Positions 9,500 through 18,427 of a stretch of DNA of 64,000 nucleotides are shown in pieces. The first letter of the stretch is position 1, and every line of letters starts with the position of its first letter. The position numbers and the translations under genes were made by a program. Source of the DNA: Enterococcus termitis (GTDB lineage: Bacteria > Bacillota > Bacilli > Lactobacillales > Enterococcaceae); contig NZ_MIJY01000023.1 of the NCBI RefSeq assembly GCF_001730305.1, positions 248,001-312,000 of the forward strand, in the 5' to 3' direction. The notes below the pieces were generated by a model. It saw only the letters and a program-made list of their open reading frames with translations, made no database searches and was not told the origin of the DNA.

Positions 9500-10861
9500 G
9501 TGAATGAGGGGCAAGAAATGGAAGAGCATTTTTCATTGTTGTTAGAAACATTACAAAAGCAGCAAATGAATGAGTTTCGAGAGTTGTTTTTAGCACTTCA
9601 TATTTATGAGCAGGGACAATTTTATCAATCGATCGATGAAGCTGATCGAAAACAAATGTACAGCTATCTATCTCCAAAAGAATTAGCAGATATGTTTGAT
9701 GTTATCGAAGAAGATAATGAAAACATGAAGGACTATATCGCTGAGATGCGTCCAAGTTATGCGGCAGAAATGTTGTCTGAGATGTATACGGATAATGCGG
9801 TTGACTTGTTGAATATGCTGGATAAAAGTCAAAAAGCTAAATATTTAAGTTTAATGAGTACTGAAGATGCCGGCGAAATCAAAGAATTACTTCATTATGA
9901 GGACGATACAGCCGGATCGATCATGACCACAGAATTTGTGTCAATTGTGGCTAATCAAACCGTACGTTCAGCGATGTATGTCTTGAAAAATAAGGCAGAT
10001 GTTGCAGAAACGATTTATTATGTTTATGTTGTCGATCAGGAAAATCATTTAGTCGGAGTTATTTCTTTACGTGACTTGATCGTGAACGATGATGATACGA
10101 TGATTTCCGATGTTTTGAGTGAACGGGTGATTTCCGTTCATGTGGGTGACGATCAAGAGGACGTTGCGCAAACGATTCGAGACTACGACTTTCTCGCATT
10201 GCCAGTTACAGACTATGATGATCATTTATTAGGGATCGTTACTGTTGATGATATTATTGATGTTATCGATGACGAAGCCGCCAGTGATTATTCAGGTTTA
10301 GCAGGGGTCAATGTTGAAGAGGTCAGTGAAAATCCGATTAAAGCTGCGTCAAAACGCTTACCGTGGTTAATTACACTATTGTTTTTAGGAATGTCTACAG
10401 CAACATTGATCAGCCATTATGAAGAATTAGTAAGTGAAGCAAGTATTTTGGCTGTATTCATTTCATTGATAACAGGAACAGCAGGAAATGCGGGAACGCA
10501 GTCATTAGCTGTTGCAGTTAGAAGACTTGCGGTATCTGATGAAAAGGATAATAGTTTTGTCCGTTTGATCATTAGTGAGGTATTGACAGGATTGGTTACC
10601 GGAGCTGTAACAGGAGTTTCTATTTTCATTGTTGTTGGGATTTGGCAGCATAATTTTCCTTTAGGATTTGTGATTGGGATGGCTATGTTGTGTGCAATCA
10701 CTGTAGCGAATTTAGCTGGAAGCTTGATTCCGATGTTGATGGACAAATTGGGCTTTGATCCAGCCGTTGCTAGCGGTCCTTTTATCACGACACTAAGTGA
10801 TTTGACTAGTGTGTTGATTTATTTTAATATTGCTGGTTTGTTTATGCAGTACTTTGTTTAA
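9500..10861 (+). CDS. mgtE: Magnesium transporter MgtE (453 aa)
   Basis: Homodimeric Mg2+ channel with a cytosolic gating region. The order is an N domain of helical repeats (residues about 5-130), two CBS domains (about 135-260; TAGSIMTTEFVSI and DFLALPVTDYD blocks), a plug helix, then about five transmembrane helices. The pore signature GTAGNAGTQSLA is present in the first half of the membrane domain. The GTG at 9500 is placed about 10 bases after an AGAGGGGAG SD; an ATG at 9518 is the alternative. It closes the relQ-nadK-rluD run and is followed by a terminator. Confidence 0.93.
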   Translation: MNEGQEMEEHFSLLLETLQKQQMNEFRELFLALHIYEQGQFYQSIDEADRKQMYSYLSPKELADMFDVIEEDNENMKDYIAEMRPSYAAEMLSEMYTDNAVDLLNMLDKSQKAKYLSLMSTEDAGEIKELLHYEDDTAGSIMTTEFVSIVANQTVRSAMYVLKNKADVAETIYYVYVVDQENHLVGVISLRDLIVNDDDTMISDVLSERVISVHVGDDQEDVAQTIRDYDFLALPVTDYDDHLLGIVTVDDIIDVIDDEAASDYSGLAGVNVEEVSENPIKAASKRLPWLITLLFLGMSTATLISHYEELVSEASILAVFISLITGTAGNAGTQSLAVAVRRLAVSDEKDNSFVRLIISEVLTGLVTGAVTGVSIFIVVGIWQHNFPLGFVIGMAMLCAITVANLAGSLIPMLMDKLGFDPAVASGPFITTLSDLTSVLIYFNIAGLFMQYFV

Positions 10862-10889
10862 CGTGATGTAGATAAATATATTGTTATTA

Positions 10890-10917
10890 AAAGCATGTGT
10901 TTTGACATGCTTTTTTT
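10890..10917 (+). terminator. Terminator after mgtE
   Basis: Perfect 9-bp stem AAAGCATGT / ACATGCTTT with a six-base loop and a T run. Confidence 0.88.
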
Positions 10918-10925
10918 GTGTGTAT

Positions 10926-10973
10926 TTGACAAAGAAACGTCAATACTATAAGATACATACTAACGGTATGTAT
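10926..10973 (+). promoter_or_regulatory. Promoter and operator of the TetR gene
   Basis: TTGACA (10926-10931), 17-base spacer, TAAGAT -10 (10949-10954). Overlapping the -10 is a perfect inverted repeat, ATACATAC (10953-10960), spacer of five, GTATGTAT (10966-10973). The same core sequence with the same spacing recurs after the gene at 11654-11678. Confidence 0.8.
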
Positions 10974-10985
10974 AGAGGTGGACAA

Positions 10986-11624
10986 ATGGCACGAAACAAA
11001 TATCCAGAAGAAACAGTGAAAAAAATATTAGATGTATCAGAGCAACTTTTTATAGAACAAGGATATGATCATACGACGATCCAAGATATCGTTGACAATT
11101 TAGGTGGCTTAACCAAAGGCGTCATTTATCATCATTTCAAATCGAAAGAAGAAATTTTTAATACGATTTTGCAAAAAAGATATATCGTCGATATCAATAA
11201 GCAAATTGAATCGATGAAAGATATCAGCGGATTTGAAAAGATTAGACGAATCAATACAATCAGTCTTAGATCATTAGAGCATCAAAAATTAGCGTTCTCT
11301 GCTAAATCGTTAATTACGGATCCTAGAGTTATTGGAGAATTGTATACGGAGGCTTTTGATAGTACAATTCCATATATCAAGGGAATCGTTGAAGAAGGGA
11401 TTCAAGATGGATCTATCGTTACTGAACATCCACAGGAAATTGCCGAGCTGATCGTGCTTTCAACAAACATGTGGTTGGCTCCAGCACTTTATAAAATGAA
11501 TGAGCAAGAACTGCTGAATAAATTGACATTTTTTCAACAACTCTATGAAGGTGTGAATTTTCCACTCATTGATGAAGAGTATATTCAAGATGTTGTGGCC
11601 ATGTTTAATGTGATAAAAAAATAA
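10986..11624 (+). CDS. TetR/AcrR-family transcriptional regulator (212 aa)
   Basis: Repressor with an N-terminal helix-turn-helix: residues 8-55 include ILDVSEQLFIEQGYDHTT, the glycine turn, and GGLTKGVIYHHFKSKEE. The C-terminal ligand-binding half is helical and not assignable to a named subgroup. GAGGTGG precedes the ATG at 10986; the frame is open upstream but that part overlaps the promoter. Identical palindromes lie over its own promoter and in front of the next gene (11728), so it very likely represses itself and that small membrane protein. The ligand is unknown. Confidence 0.85.
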   Translation: MARNKYPEETVKKILDVSEQLFIEQGYDHTTIQDIVDNLGGLTKGVIYHHFKSKEEIFNTILQKRYIVDINKQIESMKDISGFEKIRRINTISLRSLEHQKLAFSAKSLITDPRVIGELYTEAFDSTIPYIKGIVEEGIQDGSIVTEHPQEIAELIVLSTNMWLAPALYKMNEQELLNKLTFFQQLYEGVNFPLIDEEYIQDVVAMFNVIKK

Positions 11625-11653
11625 AAGTGTCTTGTACATTTTTTATTTTTAAT

Positions 11654-11678
11654 ACATACATACCAAAAGTATGTATGT
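11654..11678. promoter_or_regulatory. Second TetR operator
   Basis: Inverted repeat with 10-bp arms (ACATACATAC / GTATGTATGT) around CAAAA; its 8-bp inner core and 5-base spacer equal the operator at 10953-10973. It lies 50 bases upstream of the 79-codon gene. A weak TTGTAC (11632-11637) may be the -35 of that gene. Confidence 0.75.
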
Positions 11679-11727
11679 TGCTTTTTGAGAAAAGCATTGT
11701 AGAAAAAAATAAATAGGAGGAATAGTT

Positions 11728-11967
11728 ATGATCAATGAAATGAGCCGAAAAATCAACAAAATCAATCAGAAAATTGGGGTAAATGTTCGAGTGCCAGAGC
11801 TTAGTAAAAAGAATATGGAGAATAGCGCAGTGACTAATTTGATTGCTGGTGGAGCAATAGCTACTGTAGGTGTTTTATTAGAAAGAAAAGAGTTACTACT
11901 ATTGGGAGGCTTAGGACTTTTAGGAAGTTTAGTTTTAAGTATTGAGGCTCAGAAGCTGGAAGAGTAA
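11728..11967 (+). CDS. Small membrane protein, putative TetR target (79 aa)
   Basis: No named family recognised. The N-terminal 40 residues are polar and basic (MSRKINKINQKIG). The C-terminal half has two hydrophobic stretches, about residues 38-50 (LIAGGAIATVGVLL) and 56-71 (LLLLGGLGLLGSLVLS), separated by the charged ERKE, which suggests a two-helix hairpin in the membrane. AGGAGG precedes the ATG. It follows the TetR gene and carries the same operator upstream, so expression probably rises when the repressor is released. It might sense or mitigate membrane stress, but that is a guess. Confidence 0.7.
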   Translation: MINEMSRKINKINQKIGVNVRVPELSKKNMENSAVTNLIAGGAIATVGVLLERKELLLLGGLGLLGSLVLSIEAQKLEE

Positions 11968-11976
11968 GAAAGACAA

Positions 11977-12021
11977 GGCTCTGTAACACAGAAATAGGGA
12001 CAGGTTACAGAGCCAAATTTT
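11977..12021. terminator. Bidirectional terminator between the small membrane gene and cutC
   Basis: 11-bp perfect arms GGCTCTGTAAC / GTTACAGAGCC with a 16-base loop, followed on the plus strand by AAATTTTT. It separates two convergent genes. Confidence 0.75.
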
Positions 12022-12653
12022 TATCCTACAATTTTTGTTCCATGGACTTCGCTGATATTTAATGCATTGACTACCGTATCAACATTTTTATCAGAAATAC
12101 CTCCGCCAGGCAGGATAATGATTTGTCCAGCTGCATAGGCAATCAGTTCTTTTAAATGTTCAAGATTTTCTTCGATCGGTGTTCCGCTAGGCCCGCCATG
12201 TGTTAAGATTCGATGCACGTCGTGCTCTGCCAACCAGTCAATAGCTTTAAATTGATTTTCTTTTGACAGAACATCGAACGCCATATGAAAAGTTATTTGT
12301 AAGCCTTCAGCAGTTTCGATCAACAGCTCCAATGCTTCTTCGTCAAGCCAACCGTCTTTTGTTAAACAGCCAAGAACGACACCGTCTGTACCAATTTTTT
12401 TTGCTTCGATCAAATCGGTGTGCATGATTTTTAATTCAATATCGTTATAAACAAAGTCTCCGCCTCGTGGACGAATGATCGTCATCACAGGTATCGATTG
12501 TTCACCTGCATAAGCAATTACTTCTTCGATGACGCCAGTACTTGGTGTTGTTCCGCCAACTGCAAGATTGTCGCATAACTCGATACGACCAGCGCCGTTA
12601 TGGATAGCAGTTGGGATATTAGTAAAGTTTTCAGCGCAAAATTCTTTGATCAT
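12021..12653 (-). CDS. cutC: CutC family protein, copper homeostasis type (210 aa)
   Basis: TIM-barrel protein of the CutC family; in E. faecalis CutC binds Cu(I) and contributes to copper tolerance. Motifs include the N-terminal KEFCAEN, RIELCDNLAVGGTTPS, IRPRGGDFVY, DGVVLGCLTKDG, TFHMAFD and the C-terminal LPGGGIS. A GTG at 12662 extends the frame by three codons but overlaps the GAGGAG SD, which is spaced eight bases from the ATG at 12653. It is a single gene; no copper-responsive operator was recognised upstream. Confidence 0.92.
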   Translation of the reverse strand: MIKEFCAENFTNIPTAIHNGAGRIELCDNLAVGGTTPSTGVIEEVIAYAGEQSIPVMTIIRPRGGDFVYNDIELKIMHTDLIEAKKIGTDGVVLGCLTKDGWLDEEALELLIETAEGLQITFHMAFDVLSKENQFKAIDWLAEHDVHRILTHGGPSGTPIEENLEHLKELIAYAAGQIIILPGGGISDKNVDTVVNALNISEVHGTKIVG

Positions 12654-12790
12654 GGATTCCACTCCTCATTTTTGTTTCATTGGCATTGTAACATAGTTCT
12701 GGCAGTTGCTAAAGTGCGGTTCTCGTTGTAAGATAAAAAGCGACAGTTTACCGTGAAAAGTAAAATCTTTAAACGAATAGGAAGAACTTT

Positions 12791-13636
12791 ATGTTAAAAA
12801 AAATTGATTTAGCACGCAACTTTTTAGAGGAGCATCAAGAACAATTTCTTTGTCCAGTCTGTAAACAGTATGTTCGATTAGAAGGCTACAGTCTAGTTTG
12901 TAGTAAAAATCATCATTTTGATTTATCCAAAAAGGGAACGATTTACTTTCTTTCGCATAGCATTCAAACGGACTATAGTAAAGAAATGCTTCAACCAAGA
13001 GGCCGCATGATCAAAAGTGGAATGTACCAGCCGTTATTAGAAAAAATCAGCAAGAGCATGGTGCAAACAGGAAATACGTTAGATGTAGGATGTGGTGAAG
13101 GGAGCTTTTTAACTGAGCTGACTGACTTAGGATTGACAGGAGCTAAATTTGGTTTTGATCTATCTAAGGAGGGGATTTATTTAGCCAGTAATCAGCCAAT
13201 TGATGCTTTTTGGTGTGTAGCTGATTTGACCAATCTTCCTTTTGCAGATCAGTCGATGGATACAGTGTTGAATATCTTTTCTCCGTCTCATTATGAGGAA
13301 TTTCGACGAGTTTTAAAGAAGGAAGGAACGGTGATCAAAGTTGTTCCTGAAACGGACTATTTAAAAGAATTACGGACAGCATTTTATCCGGATGACGAAA
13401 GAAAGCAGCACTATTCAAATGAAAAAGTTTTGACAAAATTTTCAGAAGAAATGCATATTCTGGAGAATGAACGAATATCGTACACGTTTGAGATTCCAAA
13501 AGAGAACCGGTTGGATTTATTGGATATGTCACCATTGGAATGGGGAGCAGCGTCAGAGATCAAAGAAAGACTAAAAATGGATCCTTTAAAAACAATTACA
13601 ATTGACGTCCGTATGTTAAAAGGGAAGGTTGGATAG
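12791..13636 (+). CDS. rlmA: 23S rRNA (guanine) N1-methyltransferase, RlmA family (281 aa)
   Basis: SAM-dependent methyltransferase resembling RlmA, which methylates N1 of G745 or G748 in 23S rRNA. The N-terminal zinc ribbon shows CPVCK (residues about 21-25) with a second Cys/His cluster VCSKNHHFDLSKKG. The SAM-binding motif LDVGCGEGSF is at about residues 98-107, and NIFSPSHYEEF corresponds to motif IV, placing a Pro-Ser where the base is bound. Gram-positive members (TlrB type) usually modify G748; the exact position is not decidable here. Stands alone, with a probable RNA gene following. Confidence 0.85.
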   Translation: MLKKIDLARNFLEEHQEQFLCPVCKQYVRLEGYSLVCSKNHHFDLSKKGTIYFLSHSIQTDYSKEMLQPRGRMIKSGMYQPLLEKISKSMVQTGNTLDVGCGEGSFLTELTDLGLTGAKFGFDLSKEGIYLASNQPIDAFWCVADLTNLPFADQSMDTVLNIFSPSHYEEFRRVLKKEGTVIKVVPETDYLKELRTAFYPDDERKQHYSNEKVLTKFSEEMHILENERISYTFEIPKENRLDLLDMSPLEWGAASEIKERLKMDPLKTITIDVRMLKGKVG

Positions 13637-13667
13637 CGCTTACATTTAGTTAATTTACGAAAAGGTA

Positions 13668-13696
13668 TTGCAAAGCTCTGATATTGGTGTTATATT
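13668..13696 (+). promoter_or_regulatory. Promoter of the trmL leader RNA
   Basis: TTGCAA (13668-13673), 17-base spacer, TATATT (13691-13696). Predicted start near 13703. Confidence 0.75.
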
Positions 13697-13702
13697 ACAT
13701 AC

Positions 13703-13816
13703 AAGTTGTTTTTTCATTGGTTTTTATCAGGTTCCTGTTCTGATAAAAGTTAGTGAGAAGAGCTTCACTAACGTAACGACTCGCAGTGATTGACACCGAG
13801 GCGGTACGTTTTTTTT
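13703..13816 (+). ncRNA. Probable structured leader or small RNA upstream of trmL
   Basis: A strong promoter is followed by three successive hairpins and a T run, with no ORF. Hairpin 1 is TTTTATCAG / CTGATAAAA (13722-13748, 9 bp). Hairpin 2 is GTTAGTGA / TCACTAAC (13749-13772, 8 bp). Hairpin 3 (13771-13809) pairs ACGTA..CTCG with CGAG..TACGT and ends in eight T, an intrinsic terminator. The result is a transcript of about 114 nt ending 62 bases before trmL. It could be an independent small RNA or an attenuator for trmL. It did not match any riboswitch class I could recall with confidence. Confidence 0.6.
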
Positions 13817-13877
13817 ATGTTGATTATGAATAAAAAAAGTAAAAGTTATGTCATTCAATTGAAAGGAAATTGTAATT

Positions 13878-14384
13878 ATGACCAACCATATTGTATTATT
13901 TGAACCTCAAATACCAGCAAATACTGGAAATATCGCTCGAACCTGTGCAGCAACGAATTCGCCTTTACATCTCATTGAGCCGTTAGGTTTCTCTACAGAT
14001 GATAAGCACTTGAAACGTGCTGGTTTGGATTATTGGAATGATGTGAATATTACTTATCATAAGGATTTAGCAGCATTTTTAAGTTTTTTAGGTGATCAAC
14101 CACTGCACCTGATTACAAAATTTGCGAATCAAACATATAGTGAGCTAGATTACACGGATGGAAAAGACCACTATTTTATGTTTGGGAAAGAAACAACTGG
14201 CTTGCCAGAAACGTTCATGAGGCAAAATTCTGAAAAGTGTTTGCGTATTCCCATGAATGATGAACATGTTCGTTCATTGAATTTATCAAATACAGTTGCC
14301 TTAGTTGTTTATGAAGCATTACGTCAACAAGCATTTCCTAATTTAGAATTGAAGCATCATTACGATAATGATAAATTGGACTAA
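13878..14384 (+). CDS. trmL: tRNA (cytidine/uridine-34) 2'-O-methyltransferase TrmL (168 aa)
   Basis: SPOUT-class methyltransferase that 2'-O-methylates the wobble base of tRNA-Leu isoacceptors. The trefoil-knot motifs are evident: [16 protein letters not shown] at the N-terminus, [11 protein letters not shown] in the middle and [22 protein letters not shown] at the C-terminus. Length is normal for this minimal SPOUT enzyme. GAAAGGAAA precedes the ATG. The upstream structured RNA and its terminator may attenuate expression. A strong hairpin separates it from the convergent VOC gene. Confidence 0.93.
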   Translation: MTNHIVLFEPQIPANTGNIARTCAATNSPLHLIEPLGFSTDDKHLKRAGLDYWNDVNITYHKDLAAFLSFLGDQPLHLITKFANQTYSELDYTDGKDHYFMFGKETTGLPETFMRQNSEKCLRIPMNDEHVRSLNLSNTVALVVYEALRQQAFPNLELKHHYDNDKLD

Positions 14385-14429
14385 AAAAAGAACCTGACTT
14401 TTAGTTTTGGTCACCGTTTATTACGTTTT

Positions 14430-14477
14430 AGAGTGCAAAACAAAACTAATTTTTCGTTTTGTTTTGCACTCTGTTTT
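14430..14477. terminator. Bidirectional terminator between trmL and the VOC gene
   Basis: 16-bp perfect arms (AGAGTGCAAAACAAAA / TTTTGTTTTGCACTCT) followed by GTTTTT. It serves the convergent genes on both sides. Confidence 0.9.
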
Positions 14478-14482
14478 TATAG

Positions 14483-14863
14483 CTATTCATGCAATTCCAA
14501 CGGCAAGCCATCTGGATCAAAGAAGAAAGTCATTTTTTCACCTGTAAAGGTATCTGTTCGAAGTGGCTCACATTCAATATTTTTACTCTTTAAATCAGCG
14601 ATCACTTCTTCGATCTGTTCCACTTTAAAGGCTAGGTGTCTCAGTCCTAATGCTTCTGGATAAGAGGGGCGTTTAGGATAGTCAGACGAGATAAACAATT
14701 CTAATTCATAGCTGCCCAATTTTAAATCGAGCTTAATATCATTTTTGTCTTTTCTGTGATTTTCACGGATAATCTCAAAGCCAAGTTTTTTTACATAAAA
14801 TTCGACGGTTTGCTCATAGTCTGAGCAGTTGATTGCGATATGATGGATCGTTGTTAAAAACAA
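14483..14863 (-). CDS. VOC-superfamily (glyoxalase-like) metalloprotein (126 aa)
   Basis: Vicinal-oxygen-chelate fold with paired beta-alpha-beta-beta-beta units. Likely metal ligands are His in HHIAI (residue about 8), Glu in YELELF, His in LRHLAFKV and Glu in GLPLELHE, the usual glyoxalase-I pattern. FFFDPDGLPLE is typical of the YwbC/GloA2 subgroup. The only start consistent with the AGGAGG site is the TTG at 14863, seven bases downstream. Substrate is unknown; methylglyoxal detoxification or another small substrate is possible. Confidence 0.8.
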   Translation of the reverse strand: MFLTTIHHIAINCSDYEQTVEFYVKKLGFEIIRENHRKDKNDIKLDLKLGSYELELFISSDYPKRPSYPEALGLRHLAFKVEQIEEVIADLKSKNIECEPLRTDTFTGEKMTFFFDPDGLPLELHE

Positions 14864-15015
14864 ACAGATTCCTCCTTCGTTGTAGTTACTGATTTGATTT
14901 TTATTATACGCTATTTTTCATTGGAAAACCTTAGAGGTGAATGGAATTTTTATAATGAAAATGATACACTAGATAAGATAATTAATCTTATAGGATCAAG
15001 GGAGCAATCATTACA

Positions 15016-15645
15016 ATGAAATTATACTTTACTCGACATGGAAAAACAGAATGGAATCAAGAATTACGCTTTCAAGGCATGACGGGAGATTCTCCACTTT
15101 TACCTACAAGTTATGAGGAAATCAAACGATTAGGTCAAACAATCAAAGATGTTCCGTTTGAGAAAATTTTTTCCAGTACGTCACTTCGAGCGAGAAAAAC
15201 AGCTGAGGGAATTCAGGCGGAATTAAGTGAGCCAGTAGAAATCATCTATACAGATGAGCTAAAAGAGTTAGGCTTAGGCAAGCTTGAAGGACAATCGATC
15301 GCTGAAATGAGAGAAATATATGCAACAGAGCTGGATCATATGCGCTATCAGTTAGATCAATATGATCCTGCTGCCTTTCAAGGAGAGCCGATCGAACAGG
15401 CGATTTCGCGGATTTCAAGCGTTGTAAACAGAGCTGTCGATTCTGGAAATGGCCCTTACTTATTTGTCGGTCACGGTGCTTCTCTAACAGCTGCGATCCA
15501 GTCACTTTCTGGGAAAGAATTAGCTGATTTGCGCAGTATGGGCGGGTTGAAAAATAATAGCTTATCGATTTTAGAAACGTCAAATTCTGAAAAAGATCAA
15601 GGATATCGATTGAAATTATGGAATGATGATTCCTTTTTAATGTAA
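15016..15645 (+). CDS. Histidine phosphatase family protein (209 aa)
   Basis: Phosphoglycerate-mutase-like phosphatase with the catalytic RHG (FTRHGKTEWN, residues 5-14), the SSTSLRARKTA block with a substrate-binding Arg, and the second catalytic His in FVGHGAS near residue 155. No feature marks it as glycolytic mutase, so a general phosphatase is more likely. It lies 32 bases before recD2 and shares its direction, so co-transcription is possible. Confidence 0.85.
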   Translation: MKLYFTRHGKTEWNQELRFQGMTGDSPLLPTSYEEIKRLGQTIKDVPFEKIFSSTSLRARKTAEGIQAELSEPVEIIYTDELKELGLGKLEGQSIAEMREIYATELDHMRYQLDQYDPAAFQGEPIEQAISRISSVVNRAVDSGNGPYLFVGHGASLTAAIQSLSGKELADLRSMGGLKNNSLSILETSNSEKDQGYRLKLWNDDSFLM

Positions 15646-15677
15646 ATAATGGTTAAAAAAGAAGCGGGGGGAAATCG

Positions 15678-18260
15678 ATGGATACACTGTTTGGAGAAGA
15701 GGAAAAAGAATATGTCGTAGGACAGGTCCAAGCGATCTTTTTTCAAAACCCCAGCAACTTTTATAAAGTCTTATTAGTAAAAATCACAGATACAAATACA
15801 GACTATTTAGAAAAAGAAATCGTAACGACTGGCAGCTTTGGTCAAATTCAAGAAGAAGAAACTTATCGTTTCTTTGGTCACTTTGTTGATCATCCTCGGT
15901 ATGGTCGCCAATTTCAAGTGGATAATTACCAGCAGGAGCGTCCAACTTCGGCAAATGGGGTAGTCAGCTATCTTTCAAGTGAAAAGTTTCCGGGTATTGG
16001 AAAACGAACAGCAGAGAAAATCGTAGAAATCCTAGGTGAAGATGCGATCGATCGAATCATAGAAACGCCAGATATTTTAGAAGAAGTTCCCCAGTTAAAT
16101 GAAAAAAAACGTCAGACGATCATTGAAACGATTCGGCTAAATCACGGTATGGAGCAAGTCATCGTTGGACTGAATCGTTATGGTTTTGGTAGTCAGCTGT
16201 CTTTTGCGATTTATCAAACCTATAAAGAAGAGACACTGGACGTTATTCATGAAAATCCCTATCAGTTGGTAGAGGATATTGAAGGCATCGGCTTTAAACG
16301 CGCAGATACGATTGCTGAGCAATTAGGGATCAAAGCGGATTCTGATAAACGAATACGTGCGGCGATTACTCATGAAATATTTCAACATTCTGTTCGCTCT
16401 GGAAATACGTATGTAGAGGCTGAAGTGTTGCTTCAAGAAACCATCAATACCTTGGAAACGAGTCGTCCAGTGGAAATTTCTCCAAATATGGCAGCTGAGC
16501 AGATCATTCACTTGGTGGAAGAAGGAAAAATCCAACAAGAGGGCACGAAGTTGTTCGAAAATAGTCTCTATTTTTCTGAATGGGGCATCGGCACATCTGT
16601 CCAGCGATTGCTGTCACGCAAAAAAACGATCAAATATGACAAAGAAGATGTCGAAAAAAATATTCGAATGATCGAAAAACGATTGGGCATTCTTTATGGA
16701 GATTCTCAACAGGCGGCCATTGAAGAGGCAATAAAATCACCCTTATTTATTCTGACAGGCGGTCCAGGTACTGGGAAAACGACGGTCATCAATGGAATTG
16801 TTTCTTTATTTGCTGAATTGAATGGATTGTCGTTAGATATTACAGACTATACTCAGGATATGTTCCCTATTTTGCTAGCAGCACCGACCGGACGAGCCGC
16901 CAAAAGAATGAATGAAACGACAGGATTACCTGCGAGTACGATCCACCGTTTATTAGGACTTACTGGGCGAGAGAAAAATCCGAGCATGACTGCAAAGGAA
17001 TTAGAAGGCGGATTATTGATTATAGATGAAATGTCGATGGTCGATACGTGGTTGGCTAATACACTATTCAAAGCAATTCCTACAAATATGCAAGTTATTT
17101 TTGTGGGAGATAAAGATCAGTTACCTTCTGTAGGGCCTGGTCAAGTACTCCACGATTTACTGCAGATCAATGAGATTCCTAAAATTGAGTTGACGGATAT
17201 TTATCGTCAAGGTGATGGTTCTAGTATTATTCCGTTAGCACACGAAATCAAACAGGGAAAATTGCCGCAGGATTTTACAATCAATCAAAAAGATCGCTCG
17301 TTTTTCCCGAGTGATGTGTACCACATAGAAACATACATCCGTCAAATCGTGACAAAAGCGAAAGCAAAAGGCTTTTCTCCACAGGATATCCAGTTATTAG
17401 CGCCAATGTATCGCGGAGCGGCTGGAATCGATGCATTAAATAAAATGATGCAGGAGATATTCAACCCAAATGACGGTTCTAAAAAAGAAGTAAAATGGAA
17501 TGAATCTGTTTATCGTATCGGAGATAAAGTCCTTCATTTAGTCAATACACCGGAATTAAATGTTTTCAATGGAGATATGGGCGAAATCGTTGGGATCATC
17601 CTGGCGAAGGATTCAGAAGATAAAGTGGATGAATTAGTGATTCAATTTGACAACAATGAAGTCAGCTATAAGCGTAATGAATGGAATAAAATCACACTTT
17701 CATACTGTTGCTCGATCCATAAAGCCCAGGGTAGTGAATTTAAAATGGTTATTTTACCGATGGTTCATCAATATCATCGAATGCTTCAACGGAATTTGTT
17801 GTATACGGCTGTCACTAGAAGTAAGGAGATATTGATTTTATTAGGTGAGGTTCAAGCATTTTCTACGTGTGTGACGCATGAATCAGCTAGTCGCATGACT
17901 ATGCTGAAAGAACGAATTACAAGTGCTGATGATATGACTTTGACGACTAGGTTACAATTGGAAGCCTATGAAGAAGGCCTAGCGGAAGATTCACCATTTT
18001 CAGAAGCAAGTGAAAGCAAATCAGTAGTTTATGAAGCAACAAAGCAGGAAAAAACAGCTGTCATTGAAGAAAAAACAGAGACGCTTAAAGAACAACCAAA
18101 GGTAGAAGAGCTTTCATTATTCAGCCAGTCAGAGCCAGAGGTTGATGAACAGATCAATGTTGAGATGGAGCGTTTGTTGACTCCGAAAATGATTCGTGAG
18201 CAATCTGTTGATCCCATGATTGGAATGGGCAAGACCTCACCTTATGATTTTATGAAGTAA
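15678..18260 (+). CDS. recD2: ATP-dependent RecD2-like DNA helicase (860 aa)
   Basis: Superfamily 1B 5'-3' helicase found in bacteria without RecBC. The N-terminal extension has an OB-like region and tandem helix-hairpin-helix blocks (FPGIGKRTAEKI, EGIGFKRADTIA), the RecD2 hallmark. Helicase motifs follow: Walker A GGPGTGKTT at about residue 360, DEMSM as motif II, GDKDQLPSVGPG as motif III, and the C-terminal SIHKAQGSEF and YTAVTRSKE blocks. The last 110 residues are acidic and low in complexity. GGGGGG precedes the ATG. A terminator and a promoter for the next gene follow. Confidence 0.95.
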   Translation: MDTLFGEEEKEYVVGQVQAIFFQNPSNFYKVLLVKITDTNTDYLEKEIVTTGSFGQIQEEETYRFFGHFVDHPRYGRQFQVDNYQQERPTSANGVVSYLSSEKFPGIGKRTAEKIVEILGEDAIDRIIETPDILEEVPQLNEKKRQTIIETIRLNHGMEQVIVGLNRYGFGSQLSFAIYQTYKEETLDVIHENPYQLVEDIEGIGFKRADTIAEQLGIKADSDKRIRAAITHEIFQHSVRSGNTYVEAEVLLQETINTLETSRPVEISPNMAAEQIIHLVEEGKIQQEGTKLFENSLYFSEWGIGTSVQRLLSRKKTIKYDKEDVEKNIRMIEKRLGILYGDSQQAAIEEAIKSPLFILTGGPGTGKTTVINGIVSLFAELNGLSLDITDYTQDMFPILLAAPTGRAAKRMNETTGLPASTIHRLLGLTGREKNPSMTAKELEGGLLIIDEMSMVDTWLANTLFKAIPTNMQVIFVGDKDQLPSVGPGQVLHDLLQINEIPKIELTDIYRQGDGSSIIPLAHEIKQGKLPQDFTINQKDRSFFPSDVYHIETYIRQIVTKAKAKGFSPQDIQLLAPMYRGAAGIDALNKMMQEIFNPNDGSKKEVKWNESVYRIGDKVLHLVNTPELNVFNGDMGEIVGIILAKDSEDKVDELVIQFDNNEVSYKRNEWNKITLSYCCSIHKAQGSEFKMVILPMVHQYHRMLQRNLLYTAVTRSKEILILLGEVQAFSTCVTHESASRMTMLKERITSADDMTLTTRLQLEAYEEGLAEDSPFSEASESKSVVYEATKQEKTAVIEEKTETLKEQPKVEELSLFSQSEPEVDEQINVEMERLLTPKMIREQSVDPMIGMGKTSPYDFMK

Positions 18261-18337
18261 TGAGTGGGCAAAGCTAAAAAACAGTTTTGTTCTAGGTTAT
18301 GCATCTGTATAAACGGTAAAGGATAAATAACCGTTTT

Positions 18338-18399
18338 AAAAATAGCAAGAAATTCATGAACGTTGTTTTTTCAATTTTTGTGAATGTCTTGCTATTTTT
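18338..18399 (+). terminator. Terminator after recD2
   Basis: 13-bp perfect outer arms (AAAAATAGCAAGA / TCTTGCTATTTTT) with an imperfect inner stem. A smaller hairpin (AAACGGT / ACCGTTT) precedes it at about 18311-18336. Confidence 0.8.
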
Positions 18400-18427
18400 C
18401 TTTACATTTAGGTTTGAGAACTATTTC

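Noticed and set aside
14433-14663. 76-codon plus-strand ORF over the trmL terminator
   Set aside because: Begins inside a terminator hairpin and is antisense to the VOC gene.
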